NCBI GenBank assembly: GCA_037126765.1
Contig: JBBCBC010000002.1
Location: 47,434,889 to 47,498,888 of the forward strand
DNA: 64,000 nt
DNA from: Stenogyne calaminthoides
Lineage: Eukaryota > Streptophyta > Magnoliopsida > Lamiales > Lamiaceae
Reading direction: 5' to 3'
The position numbers were made by a program, and so were the translations under genes. This document shows positions 33,912-46,717 of the stretch, one piece after another; position 1 is the first letter of the stretch; each line of letters begins with the position of its first letter. The notes beneath the pieces were generated by a model. The model saw only the letters and a program-made list of their open reading frames with translations, searched no databases and was not told the DNA's origin.

Positions 33912-34961
33912 AATTGATGTTAATTTTCCATTTAAATATAAATATAGTATATGTCGTATGCTATTTACTATTCAAAGTAGTTCCAAGTCTTTAGCAAACC
34001 TTAAGCTGATTTTAAATTGAATAAAGGAACTTTAACCGAGTTGGATATAAATTTGAATTGAAAAATTACTTCAATTTTATTACCATTCGAGTTGAATTTA
34101 AGTTTGGTTTATATATAAAAATCCTGTCAACATTTCAAGAGAATTGGGCAATTCACATAATTTTTTTCTCAATTTGAATTAATACATTCCAAGTATTATC
34201 CATTAACAAAATAAATTCGGACAATTTTTTAATCCATTCAATGTTTATTGTGGATGAAGGTAATAGGTATACAAATTTGAATGATTTTTCCCTTCCCAAA
34301 AAAAAAAAAAAAAGACACAAATTTGCATGATTGGCTATGTAACACTTATTAAGATATAGCAGTTGAACTTATTGATCGCAATCTTCTCATTTATCAACAA
34401 CAGTTTGAATTAAAAAGACAATAAATTATCCACGAATGCACAAGCATAAATTAGATGTTGGTACTAGCTAGAACAAGAAAACAACCATAGTCCATAAATG
34501 ACATTATTTACTGCAACATTTAAACGCCCACTTTTATGAAACATAAAAATTATGGGTCATATTATCAATTTAATATTTCATGTGTGTTCAATTCTTTTAA
34601 ATGAATATAAGGCATTTTCATTAAATTTTTTTACTTATAGTACACTTAATATGTTAATTACTAGTACTAATCAACAATAAGAGACCAATAAAAGCTACCA
34701 CTTTCATTTTTGTAATTCAAGGCCCCGTCAATATCTTTTACACCAATTCTAATTTTATACCTCTCACAATTTACACTCCTCCTCGAAAATGTTGGGATAT
34801 TTTTTCTTTTATTTAGCAAATTATATATATATATATATGCATATTAATATAACATGGTAATTTTATGTAAGAAAAAAAATAACATTGAAAGGCCAAATTA
34901 TAAACCAAAATTTTAGATTTTATCTTTAGACATTTGTTACCATGCCACTTAACGTGAGTGA
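33912..34961. other. AT-rich intergenic region
   Basis: About 1 kb with homopolymer A/T runs (for example 34299-34313) and a short TA run near 34822-34838. I see no gene or RNA here. Confidence 0.6.
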
Positions 34962-36075
34962 TTTTTTTTTTTTATCAGAAAAGGGATTTTATTAAAAAGC
35001 ACAGCAAAACAATAAAACACTATGTACAGCAGCTAGCAGCTAGGGATTGTCTAAGAAATTACAAGTAACAAGGTCTCGCTAACCAATCATTGAAAGAAAT
35101 ATTAACGCACCTAGGATCTTTAACACTAATCCAGCTCCAAAGTCTAATTTTAATCTCATCCACTATCTTCACAATTGAAAACTCGGTGTTCCTAAAAATC
35201 AGATTATTTCTACCATTCTACATCATCCACACCACACACATCAAAAGAGATATCGTCAATCTCCTCCATTTCTTACCATACAAGATTGAACTTTGAGCGA
35301 GCAGGTTCAAAATGGGAGAGGATTGCAGCGAGCACGAGACACCTATCCACTTCAAGCATTCCATACACACCTTATAGGACACGTCACATTCAAAAAACAA
35401 GTGCTTCTCCGTCTCATCGTAATTTCCACAAAAGGGACAACTTAAATCATTGGAATTGTTGAGAGCATTCCTTCTATGTAAGTTAACTCTAGTTGGGAGG
35501 CGATTCCAGAGTATCCTCCATGCATGAGCACTTACTTTCGAATGGGTGATTTTGTCTCATATCATTTTGAAACCCTTCGCCAACTCCGCATCGATGGACA
35601 CTTCTCCTCTAAGCTTGAACAGTTCGTCATAAGCTTCCTTCGTATTGTATTTGCCCTTTGCAGCTCCCGTCCATCTCCACTCGTCCTGTGAATAGGGATT
35701 AGTAGGATACCTGTCAATCACAGCCATAAGAGCATTAAGAGAAACCAAATCTCTCTCGAATAAATTTCTTCTTCACCTCCATTCCCACACCCAATAATTA
35801 TCTACCCAAGACCCATTGACTCCACACTCCTCTCCTTATCTAAACTAAGCTGAAAAAGTCTAGGAAATTTCAGTTTGAGAGGTTCCTCCCCCACCCAAAG
35901 ATCCTCCAAAAAACAAGTGTTTCTACCGTTATCAACTACTCTAGATAGTTTATCCCTGAACCACCCCCCTTCTTCCCCAAGACTCACCTTAACTACGTCA
36001 CTCCACCGTTTCGACCATCTCCCACTATTCTGAAACACCTCACTCCCTTCCCCCCTACCCCATTGATTCCCATAT
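34962..36075 (-). mobile_element. LINE (non-LTR retrotransposon) relic, 3' part
   Basis: On the minus strand, broken frames encode the C-terminal part of a plant LINE ORF2. 36038-35802 has GGWFRDKLSRVVDNGRNTCFLEDLWVG, the linker after reverse transcriptase. 35748-35557 has WRWTGAAKGKYNTKEAYDELF. Further on come LWNRLPTRVNLHRRNAL, CPFCGNYDETEKHLFFEC and a VWMM segment, i.e. the reverse-transcriptase zinc-binding (zf-RVT) domain. A run of T on the plus strand at about 34962-34973 is the poly(A) tail, so the 3' end is there. The catalytic RT core is absent: the copy is 5'-truncated and full of stops. Confidence 0.8.
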
Positions 36076-38200
36076 TTTGACTTGATAACTTTGACTGAAT
36101 TAATAGTTCTTAATTTATTTTTTCTTAAAAAACGGACTTCAATTTAAATGAAACATTATTTTTTTCTTTTTTCTAATTATAAACAAACTGTAGTACAACA
36201 CTATCAACTAAAAAAGGCGGCGGAAAGAAAACCATACGAAAAGCAATTTTAGGCCATTGTTTGGACTGACAGTTCGAACTCTCCGGATTCTGTTTCTAAT
36301 TTTTCATTTTCTCCTGTACCAATTTAATACACTTAACAGTTAAAAAAAAAATTTAATACACTTCACTCTCACAACTTTACAATCAACACTAACTTTTATT
36401 ATTAGACTAACACTCCTATAAACTGAAGTCACAATATCAACTTTAATTTAATGCTATCTTTATCCTAATCTTAACCGCACATATACTGTATGCTCGAAGT
36501 TTAATACTGAGTTGTTTATTATTATTTTAGCATAAAGTGATAAAGTGTTGAGGATAGAAAGAGAAATTTAACTTTATTGAAGAGTAAAATTATATTTATT
36601 AAATGTGATAAAATGATAAAGTATTGAGAGTATGAGTGAGTGACATGTTGTAAATAAATATGTGTTTGAAGGATATGAGTTAAAGTAGATATTTCCATTT
36701 AAGGAAATGTGCAGTTAAGATTGAGACGGATCGAAACAGAATATGTGCAGTTAAAATTGAGATGGAGGGAGTATGACTTATTTTGAGGGATGAATTGACC
36801 TTAATTTTTTGCCCCCAATCCATTCACTCCAATTCGTCTTATTCACCTGCATCGCATGGTGCTCTCGCGCCATTGCATCCCATTCCACGCTCAATCTACA
36901 TTGCATTGCGCCGCTGCAACATGCTCTTCCACATCTTCACATCATGCAATGAAGATGAAGGTGAAGCGGAAAATAGCACTACGAACAACTTTGAAGAGAA
37001 AACTTCATAACAGGTGCTAAAACTCATTCCACATTGTAATGTGTCTTCACTAGTGATTGTGATAGTTTTTTTTTGCATACCAATAATATTTTTTCTTAAT
37101 AACAATGATAGTTTATGTGTATAACGGTAATACTTAATAAAACATATACAGTGACAATGATAGTTTGTCGAATTAACAATGATAGTTTTTTTTCTGAGTA
37201 ACAATGATAATTTTTATGTGTGTTGGTGATAGTTTTTTATTTTTGCATATCAATTATAATTTAATAGAATTATAGTGAGAGTTTTTATAAATAACAGTGA
37301 TAGTTTATGTGTGTAACAATGATACTTACTATAACATACAATGCTATTAATAGTTTTTATGAGTAACAGTGATAATTTTTATGTGTATTGATGATAAAGA
37401 AAAACCGACAAGGTGTTTCTGGTCGTGATTCGGAAGACGAAAATTAGAGGTAGTTTTCGGCAGTTTCGAAAGACGAAATGAGAGGGTTTCACAGAGGTAG
37501 TTTTGCAGTCGCACAGGAAAAGGAAGTGTTGTGAAAAGGAAAAAAATAAACTCAAATGGTATATATATGACCTATTTGTAATGTATGAGTCACGTTTGAT
37601 CCCGGGTTCATATCATAACTAGGTCTATATAAGTTTTTTTCTTATAAATAAAGTGAATTCATGAGTTAAGTGATAATTGGAGGATGAAGATAAAATGATT
37701 CGGTCAAAAAATAAAATGAACACACTTTTAATGGACGGATAAAAAAGAAAAGTGAACGAGCACACTTTCGACGGATGGAGGGAGAGAATAATAATCTTAA
37801 GTTGTTAAAATGGTTTGCAAACAGCCAAACACCCCTTAGTCCAATTCCACACACTTTTGCCTAAAAAGCTCCGAAGACGAACCTAACCACGCGCCCCTTG
37901 AGAGCGTGACTCCACTTTGCGGGTCTGTAAAATACAAACGCGCGTGAGAAAACCAAATCACTCTGCATCGTCGATCATGTTAAATATCTCTAACCAACGG
38001 CTGAGATATTTGGAGACCACAACACGCCGACGTCTCTCAGGCCCGGAGATCCCAGACCACAGTCCGCACCCGAGCCTCGCTCCGAACCTAAAACCAGTTT
38101 TCCAATTATATATTGTCAATTTTATTTTTCGTAAAGAGTTTTTTGATGGCTTTATTTTCCGAATGCAAGTATGGAAAACCAAAAACCAACCTTCTCACTG
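36076..38200. other. AT-rich intergenic region with MITE-like ends
   Basis: No gene seen. GATGGAGGGAGTATGACT near 36761 and ACGGATGGAGGGAGAG near 37765 look like the (TA)CTCCCTCCRTC ends common in Stowaway-type miniature elements, but I could not pair them with opposite ends. A degenerate minisatellite occupies 37040-37395. Confidence 0.45.
37040..37395 (+). repeat. degenerate ATAACAATGATAGTTT minisatellite
   Basis: The word AACAATGATAGTTT or close variants, often followed by TTATGTGT, recurs about ten times with irregular spacing of 20-60 bp. No coding potential. Confidence 0.65.
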
Positions 38201-39226
38201 TTTAGAGAGAGAAAGTGAGCAGTAAGTGCAGTAGGGACCTATGCTTATACGTTTATGTAGAGAGAGAGAGTAGAAGGAAATTGATGAGGAGTTGCAGCTG
38301 AAGCAAATTAGCTCTGTTTGATCTCCGTTTCATGAATTGTTTCAAATTTCAGAGCAAGTTCGAGGATACATTTACACGCGCAGACTCACGTACGGTCTTC
38401 AGTACTCATAGTTAGTTATTTAACTCAGATCACACTCTGAATTGCTCTTAAAACTTTCAATCTCTGCTTCTTTGCTTGCTTGTACGTTTCTCAAGGTTGA
38501 AGTTCTGTTTCAGCTTTCTAGAATGTTTGAGTTGTACCATCAGTAAATTGAGCTGAGATTTTCCTCTTTAGCTCTTAATTTACTCAAAATGGGCCTGGAA
38601 TGAATTTTAATGAGATTTTCTTGTGGTTTCTGTTGAATTGTTGTTAGATTTTTAGCATGCAAGTACTTTTTAGGTTTTCTCCTTTTGGTTGATGGGATTT
38701 TTTGGTTGTGCCCTAAATTTTTCTTTGTGCATGTTTAATTATGTGGTCAAATTTACTCTTGAGAAAAAATTGAAGCTAAGTTTAGTTGGACTTTGCTGGT
38801 GGCAATGGGGATGGGCCTTTTATTGCTTTAATTTAGAATGGTAATTGGTCGTTGCACCTGTTTTAGTTAATTAGTTCTACATTACAGTTTGACATTTTGG
38901 ATTTCAGTCTTTGTGTAGTAGTATCTCATAAGGCTCATGCTTTATTTTTTGGTGTGATTCTCGTAGATGTTAATTTTTTGTTTATCTCTTCATTTTTAAC
39001 AGGGATTTCTGTTTTTTGTGTGGAGTAGACATGGTTAGAAACCAAGGTACTGAATTTGAACTTCGAAAAGATTATATATGGTCAGACGAGATCGAGGGTT
39101 TTCTTTCCTAGTGAACAGTTCTCCGTCGGTCGTCAGTAGCTGGAAGGCTCCGTTTGTCTTGTGTTCTAGGTGGAGTAGCTTCTTTAGGACAAAGAAAGTG
39201 CAGTCCTATAATCTTGTTCAATTCAG
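38201..39226 (+). other. 5' UTR and upstream exons of the 'dentin sialophosphoprotein-like' gene
   Basis: Contains GA-rich leader sequence (AGAGAGAGAGAG near 38259) and an acceptor-like TTTTTAACAG at 38993-39002. An ATG at 39031 (MVRNQGTEF...) is a possible start, but its frame ends at a stop near 39108. I could not connect it in frame to the first certain exon at 39227. The true N-terminus is therefore unresolved. Confidence 0.45.
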
Positions 39227-42200
39227 GAATTGAAGCTTGTCAATGTACAGATGTTGCAGCGTCAAATTATGTTCAAACAGATGCAGGAACTGCAGCGGAG
39301 GCAGCAGCTCCAGGATCTGGGTGGTGGCAGAAATCAAGATTCGCAAATGCTTATGGTTGATAATACACAAATGATACAACAAGATGAATCAGGCATTTTT
39401 CAAGGCTTCCCCAGTGGATTAGTACTGTCACAAAGTCATAATAATAATAATACTTTAGGTTCTGTGGGCCTGTCACCTCCACAATATGGCATGTCTTTAT
39501 ATAACTCTCCTCCTCCAAATGCCGATATGAACTTAAATCTATATTCTCATCTCCAAGATCCATCTAACCATTCTGTAAACCGGTTAACCAAGAACAATAT
39601 GCATCCATCAGCTCTAGCTAGCTCATTTATGGCTCGACAAGGCAATTTTTCTTCTGACCAGATTAGCATGCCAGATGGGCCACTGTTGCCCAATCAAGTT
39701 TTTCAAGAGAAGAATTTGTTTGGACAAATTTTGTTTCAGGATTTTAATAGCGACCTTTCATCGTTGAACTATTCTCCGCAAGGAATTACAACTAAGAGGA
39801 ATACATCAATTGTTGAATCCGAGGGAAGGCATGAAGATACTAGTTGGGCTAGTATTTCTCCTGGAAAAGTGACTGAGGCTGATGCTTCTCTGGATCCACT
39901 GGAACAGAAGTTCTTGTACAGTACAGACTGGGAATCATCATTTGATTCAAGTAACAAAATAGGCACAGGAGGTTTTGAGAGTACAGTGGAAAACCCATCA
40001 TTCTTGGATACATCACCCTCTATTCAAAGTGGAAGCTGGAGTGCTCTAATGCAATCTGCGGTTGCCGAAACTTCTAGTAGTGATACTGCGGTACAGGAAG
40101 ACTGGGGTGGGCTGAGCTTCCAGAACCCAAAACCATCAAATGACAATCAACTATTGAATTTCATCGATAGTGAAAAGCCACAAAATAATTGGGTTGATAG
40201 AAACTTGCACAGTGCCTCCTCTCCAAGTTCAGAGCCTGATCAGTTGTTCCAGAAATCGAGTATGAAATGTAGTTTCCCTGGTTTTCAGCAATCAGGAAAC
40301 CAATATCTCAGACAGAATGATGAATTTCATTCCTTGAGTTCTCTTCCCACGGGCCAACACTCTCCAAGTAGTGTTAGCCACTTAGCTGATTATAACTCTC
40401 AGCTGAAGCATCCAACTGCAGGGAGTCAGCTAGTTCATACATCTTTAAATTCAGATGGTATGTGACCTGTTTTATAATTTATATTTAATGGAAAATTTGC
40501 AAAATGGTTTGCATCAGCCTAATGTAGAAATGAAGTAAAGCGCTGCATTTAAATTTTCTGATAATAATATGCAATAAGTGTTGTCCTTTATCTTTGGCAT
40601 TTTGATGCTGAAAAATCACGATTAATATAACACTTTGATTGGTGATTCTGAATTAGACATTGTAAAAGGGATAGCTTATAACAGTGTTGATCAAGAAGCC
40701 AAATTGTTGTTCGGTCCTTCTTCGATAAAATTCTGGAATTGAATTCATTGGAAATATCTGACATCCCCTAATTGGGACCTTCATGCCTTGTTTACAATCT
40801 TATAAAAATTAAATTGTTTGTGAAGCTCAAAGATATTGATTTCAAGAGAGAATAATATGATGTTTTTTCTTTGATGCAGGCCATGGATTGAAAGACACTG
40901 TATGGCTTGGGAGTTCATCCAAATCTGGTGGTATTCAAACACCATTTGATCAGGTTGATTAGAGTCCCTGCAAAATTTGTCTAATTTTTATTTATTAAGT
41001 TCGAAAATGTTCTGTATACACTCGATTCTACCTTAATTGTTGATATAACCATGTGACAAATGTTTCAGTGGCCATGGAAGAAATAATAAAATCCTTTTCA
41101 AAGGTCAAGAATCAAGATACTCTAATCAGAAACTAAGACATGTTCTCTGTAAAAGTTGTAATACATTACAAATTTAAGCGTTTTACGGTCCTTGTAAGAT
41201 GGTTTCATTCTCCACAGAAATGTTATTAATTGGCGATTGCATTAATCTCTTGTTACAGTTGAACCAGCTGAATATCCACAGGTCTTCACTAGAATCACAG
41301 ATGATGAATTCTGGAGAGAATGCTTCTTCAGATATTCATGGTCAAGCTGTGACTGCTCAAAGGTGTTATATTCTACAAGATTTTAAAACTTTGTAATGAC
41401 TTTAAAGCCTTATATCAATGATATGTCACTAACTGAAACTTCTATTGCTTCATTTGCTAAACAATGCAACAGTCGTCCTGAGTCACGAGGTTTTGAATTT
41501 AGACCGGGGCCTGCAGATTCCGGGACTCCACAGTCGTACTCATTTTTCCCATCTTTGTCGATGGTGGGTTAAAAAACCTTTTTTTTTTCGGTGTTAATCT
41601 TCACTCTTTCAAGGGACTCTAAGATGGTGATACCGTTTATAGAAATCAGTTCTCTCTATGAGTATAATCCTTTATATGACCTGAATAATGACGTTAACCT
41701 CCTACATGCAGGGGAACTCAAGTGTGGCATCCCTTCCAAGTCATTATGAGACTGCTGAACTCCCATCCTATAGTGCTGCTTCTCCTCTAGTAAATTTTCA
41801 ACTCAGAACTTCCAATGATGGTGGTTCGAGATTCCCCATCTTAGAGAATGCAGCAAGCGTTCAACCTTCAGGTTTTCCAACAGGGCTTTCGACTGCATGG
41901 CCAGATATTACCACTCAGCGAGAGGTGTCATCTCCAAGAACTAACAAGCTGTCATCCAATTTCTTACAGTCCCCTGGTTCAGCTTCCAGCAGTCTAGAGA
42001 CTAGCTTAGGGGAGCAACCCAACCATAACTGTAACAAACATGAAAGTAAAGCAGGCTATGAACAGGAGGGCCCAAGTGAGATGCACAATTCAACACCACT
42101 AAGCAGAAACACGGATACACCACAGCCTTTGAGAAAACATTACTCGGAAGTAGATGGTGTCACATCAGGTTCATTGATGACTCATACGACCCAGTGCCCC

Positions 42201-44062
42201 TCTGATCAGGAGCAGAGAGACTATCATAATTACTCATTGAATCATCAATTGCGTTATCCAAGAGATGGTCTAACTGATTGTGGCGAGAGGTTTCCATTTA
42301 AGCATGAAAACATTGATTATCAACAGGCAATTGCTAAAGCAAGAGGTCTGTTGTTGAGTGGGCAAAATCTCGTAGTCCAAGATAAAGCAAAAGGTGACCA
42401 GGAGGCGGTACTGGTTGGCGCATCTTCACAAGAGGCCAGAGAGGATCAGTTAGGGAACGCTTCATCAGCAGCTTACCTTCAGAACTTCCAACAGATGGAG
42501 ATGTCAGGTCAAGATGACTTTCAGAATAATCCCATTGGAAGCAATCAAGCTTCTAATTTAGCATATCAGTCCCATATCAGTTTGCAAACGGCTCCATCAT
42601 GGTTTAAGCATTATGGAACCTTGAAGAACGGTCAGGAGTTACCACAACCATTCTCTGGGTTAAGTATTGGAAAGTTACAGGAAAATAGTTTTATTACGCA
42701 AGTAAATTCAGCTAATGCTAGTCAAGGAAGCGGTATAGCGAGTAAAGAATTATCACCCTCAAGTATGCTGCCTTCAGATGTCATATATCAGAACTTGGCT
42801 GTTTCAAAACTGAAGAAGCGTAAAGGTTTTGAATTTGACATGGTGCCATGGCACAAAGAAGTAAATAATTGCGAGGCACCAATGCCTCAAAATATCAGGT
42901 ATCATAAAACTATATAATCAGCTGAACCTTTCTGATGCAATTTATTTTTTCTCTTGCTGTCCATCGTTTAGAAAATGATCAATGCTATTGCAGTTATCCA
43001 ATTTCCCCTTTACTAAATCTCTTTTGAATTGACAGTGTGGCTGAGTTGGAATGGGCTTATGCTTCAAATAGAAAACAAGAAGAGGTGAGGCCAGTCTCCT
43101 GTTGTAATACAACTAAATTTAATAAATGAAAAACATGTTCATCGAGACATCATTTATTTCCAGGCAACGAAAGAGGATGAAACTATTGATGATGTGCTTC
43201 CTGTGCCGCGAGCAAAAAGACGACTTATTATTACAACACAGCTTATGAAGCAGATCTTTGGACCTGCACCAGCAGGTATTCTCTTTGAAGATGCGGCTTC
43301 AAACTGTGAATATCTGCCATATTCTGCTGCGAGATTAGCATTAGGGGAAGCTTGCAACTTGGCTACTAAAACACCATCAAATTCCAATGACGTGTAAGAA
43401 TTGCTATTGAAATTTTTTAAGTTCACTCCTCCTAATTTTAATTGAACATAACTTTCAGTTTGCTAATGCAAAAACTATTTTGAGCATAATTTTTTTGAAG
43501 GTTTTCATATCTGAATTCACAGGTCACCTGAGCTAAAGACTTCGAAGAGGAATACTGCATGCGATGTCTCGAAGGTTGTGGAATGTTTAATTAGTCGAGT
43601 GAAAAAACTGGAAGGTGATCTATCAAGGTAAGAACATGTATTTATTAGTCTTTGAAACATTTATTTATTAGATTAGCATGTATGTGGATCACATAAGCAA
43701 GATTTTGGGATATCCATGCTGAGGTCAAAATGATTAACAGAGTGGCACAATTTGTTGATTTTCTTCTAAAAAAGTTATTTGATGTACACAATTCAATAAT
43801 TTAATCAAATAATTGCGGATATTGGTGCAGGCTGGATCAAAATTTATCAATTGCGGGCATCAAAGTGGAAAGTCAAGAACTGGAGAAGTTCGCTACTCTC
43901 AACCGTTTTGCAAAGTTCCACATCAAGGCTCATCCAAATACAGTTGATCCTGTATCGTCTTCTGCCCCATCAACTGTGCAGAAATCCATCCCTCAGCGAT
44001 ATGTAATAGCAGTTCCAATGCCTAAGATATTACCTGAAGTGACAGATTGTATTCCCTTATGA
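39227..44062 (+). CDS. plant 'dentin sialophosphoprotein-like' family protein, function unknown
   Basis: Nine exons join in phase: 39227-40457, 40880-40953, 41259-41362, 41473-41563, 41712-42898, 43036-43084, 43164-43393, 43523-43627, 43831-44062. Together they encode about 1100 residues. All introns are GT-AG. The N-terminal visible part is a Gln-rich helix (MFKQMQELQRRQQLQDL), followed by long Ser/Asn/Gln-rich disordered sequence. The conserved C-terminal part has LKKRKGFEFDMVPWHKEV, VAELEWAYASNR, PRAKRRLIITTQLMKQIFGPAPA, YSAARLALGEACNL and a coiled coil (SKVVECLISRVKKLEGDLSRLDQ). These match the Arabidopsis At5g07940-At5g07980 type proteins, whose role is not established. The name reflects Ser-rich composition, not homology to dentin proteins. 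Family members usually have a longer N-terminal region, not found here. Confidence 0.78.
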
Positions 44063-45689
44063 TCATAAATGAACTCTAAACTGCCCGTTTACTCCCTCAT
44101 CTTTTCCGCATTAGCTTCCCCATTTCCAACCTTCTACATCTCCAGAGCAACGGAAGTGGATAGTGGAGGAAATGCACCATCAGACCAATGCGAGTTAGGT
44201 CAGTCTATCTTTTGAATTAAAAAGAGCCCGGTTCTTCATTTTTTGAGGTAGGACATATATACATCTATATATATTGGGGTTATTTACTTGTATGAATGAT
44301 CAAGGGAGATTTTGGAGCAGGCCAGTTAACTTCACAGGTTAGTTCGAATATGGACTTGTTCGGGGTTCATTCTAGTGTACATGATTTATCTGCTTTCGAA
44401 TTGTATAAAGGTTGTGAATCGTTTCCCCTCTCCTTTGAAGAAGATGGTGGATTTGGATTCCAGCAATCTTAAATGAGAAGAGTAGCTTAAGAAGTTATCA
44501 TTTGAACTTGGCACTTTCATGAGGTTATTTTCACATGCATGCTTTGCTGCCAGTTTCTGTTATCTATATAAACTACTTTTTAGAATCTTCTAAGCACTTT
44601 CCAGGTATTAATATATTAATAGTTGAACTACGAGGTTGTTCCTTTAAGACCCTCAAAAGACAAGTGCTGTACATGTTGTACTGGAGTGTCACGAAAAGCA
44701 CATATTGTCTTTTAGTTGGATTTTTCAGTGGCATAAATGAACGACATGTCAGCAAAAGCCAAGATCTTGCTGCTTACTGAGAATTGATTTGCCTGTGCAA
44801 TAATCAGGCATCTGATGCAATCATGTGCGATAAAGTGGTGTATGAGAAAAGACAAACTTTTGCACTCGTGCAAAAAAAGTGCCAGTTATATTTGTCCTTG
44901 TAAGCACCACATCAAAGGAAAAGGCCAAAATTTTGGTAGGATTATGAACCATTTTTGTTGGCTTGGTAATTGATATTAGAGATAGATTTTTTATTGGGCT
45001 TCTTTACTGATAATCAATTGTACATGACCGAAGCATTAAATATCATTCTAGGTTCTTTTTAAAAGGCGAACAAGGAACCATGAATTCTTGGGGCCCTAGC
45101 ATCATCAACAAGGAAAAGTATTTTAATTAATGTGAATTCTTACGAGACAATTATTACTGGCATTATAAATGAACCACGATTTAAGATATTTCAAAGTATA
45201 CTATTATAGGAGTATTATTTAACCATTTAGGAGAAATTAAATTCACAATCTAAATTTCCAGTAAGTAGTCCCACATAATAGGGTGTGAAGTGATGATCTC
45301 AATGACTAAAAATGTTCATTACATATAAATCATGAAAAGTAAAGCTGATTCGATAACCAATGATTCAAATTGGATCGCATCCCTAAGAAGAGACCAGATC
45401 AGCTGTTTTTCCTACAAGGCAAGAAGAGGATTAAACCAAAACAAGACACTTGTATCAGATTAGTTGCGAGTTATTCACGTGTATCAAGAATTCAAGATGT
45501 AACCGAAATCAATCTTTGAACAATAAAATTTAGTTCTAACTTGAAATGGAAGCCCTGTTAGTAAACAATGGGTTCTGGTTCCCCAAATTAATTGATCCTT
45601 ATATCGAATATCAAGCTATAAAAAAACTTTGAACAACAAAGGAGATGGAATATGTATGCTTTTGTATAGAAATTCAATAACAATATGAT

Positions 45690-45742
<53 letters not shown>

Positions 45743-46071
45743 TCTTTGGGTTTTCTCCCTTTGTGTATTTTGTCTGTATTCTTTGAATCAACGCCTCGAT
45801 GAAGGTGTTCTCTCATTCTCTTAATAGTTAATACACCCGCTGCCTGCATCACGTACAATAAAAATGAGCAAATATTCTAACAAAAAATAAAAGAAAAAAG
45901 CAAATATCATTTACTCATTTCATTATTCCTTCATATTTAATTTTGAATTAAATAACATGTCCGTCCCAATCCCATGCCGTTCGGGCAACAAGAAACCTCA
46001 AACAAAATGATAAAAAAAAGCTTTGGTTGTAGCAGCATCTACTTCGATGATTTCTTCCATTTATAGCTAGC
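44063..46071. other. 3' UTR and intergenic region
   Basis: The first few hundred bases are probably the 3' UTR of the preceding gene. The rest is AT-rich. A (TA)n run lies at 45692-45740. From about 45600 the sequence approaches the promoter of the first UGT copy. No gene seen. Confidence 0.55.
45692..45740. repeat. (TA)n microsatellite
   Basis: About 49 bp of uninterrupted TA dinucleotides. Confidence 0.95.
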
Positions 46072-46080
46072 TATAAAAAG
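46072..46080 (+). promoter_or_regulatory. TATA box of UGT copy 1
   Basis: TATAAAAAG 50 bp before the ATG at 46122. The same box stands 48-50 bp before the ATG in copies 2, 3 and 4. Confidence 0.7.
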
Positions 46081-46222
46081 AGTAATACCAACGTACATCT
46101 TGAGCATATAAACAAAAAGAAATGGGAAATCCACATGTAATAGTTGTACCTTATCCAGCACAAGGCCATGTGATCTCCATGCTGGAGCTCTCACAATGGC
46201 TGGTAAAGCATGGCATCAATGT

Positions 46223-46404
46223 TATTAAGGATTAGTCATTGAGTGTAATTATAATTAGTGATTGTGCATAATTAGTGGACCGGCTTTAATTGTATAGTTG
46301 ACTGGGATTTACTACATTCCTTGTATAGCTTGTAATTAACCTTATTTATAGTGCTAATCCTTAATCACTCATCATCAAAGAGTGATATTCTAAATATCTC
46401 TACA
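46223..46404 (+). repeat. 5' LTR of the copia element
   Basis: 182 bp. ATTAAGGATTAG at its start and CTAATCCTTAAT at 46354-46365 form an inverted repeat within the LTR. The primer site abuts its CA end. Confidence 0.95.
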
Positions 46405-46717
46405 TGGTATCAAGCCTCCATTGAAACCCTCCCTCTTCCTCACGCTTAATTTTTTTTTTCCGGCCATATCTCATTCACGACTTGGTCCCCGTCGTGCTTC
46501 CTTCCACATTTACTCAGTCCGACAGGTCCCCGTCGGCGTTCGCTTCGGTTTCGGACGTTATCTTCCAGTCGTCGGATTTTGCAACCCCTTCGACCGATCC
46601 ATCCGCTGTTGCTCTTCCCTCCTCCAGTCATGGCTCTCACCCCGATCAATCCTTTGCTAACTTTGCATAGGCCTTCTCCGCGGGTTGTCAGGTCTCTCCG
46701 TCGCCATTTTCGAATTG

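Noticed and set aside
36783..37010. 75-codon plus-strand frame in the intergenic region
   Set aside because: No known motif, no splice or promoter support, and it overlaps degenerate repeat sequence.
45588..45858. Tyr/Ile-repeat minus-strand frames
   Set aside because: Created by translating the (TA)n microsatellite at 45692-45740.
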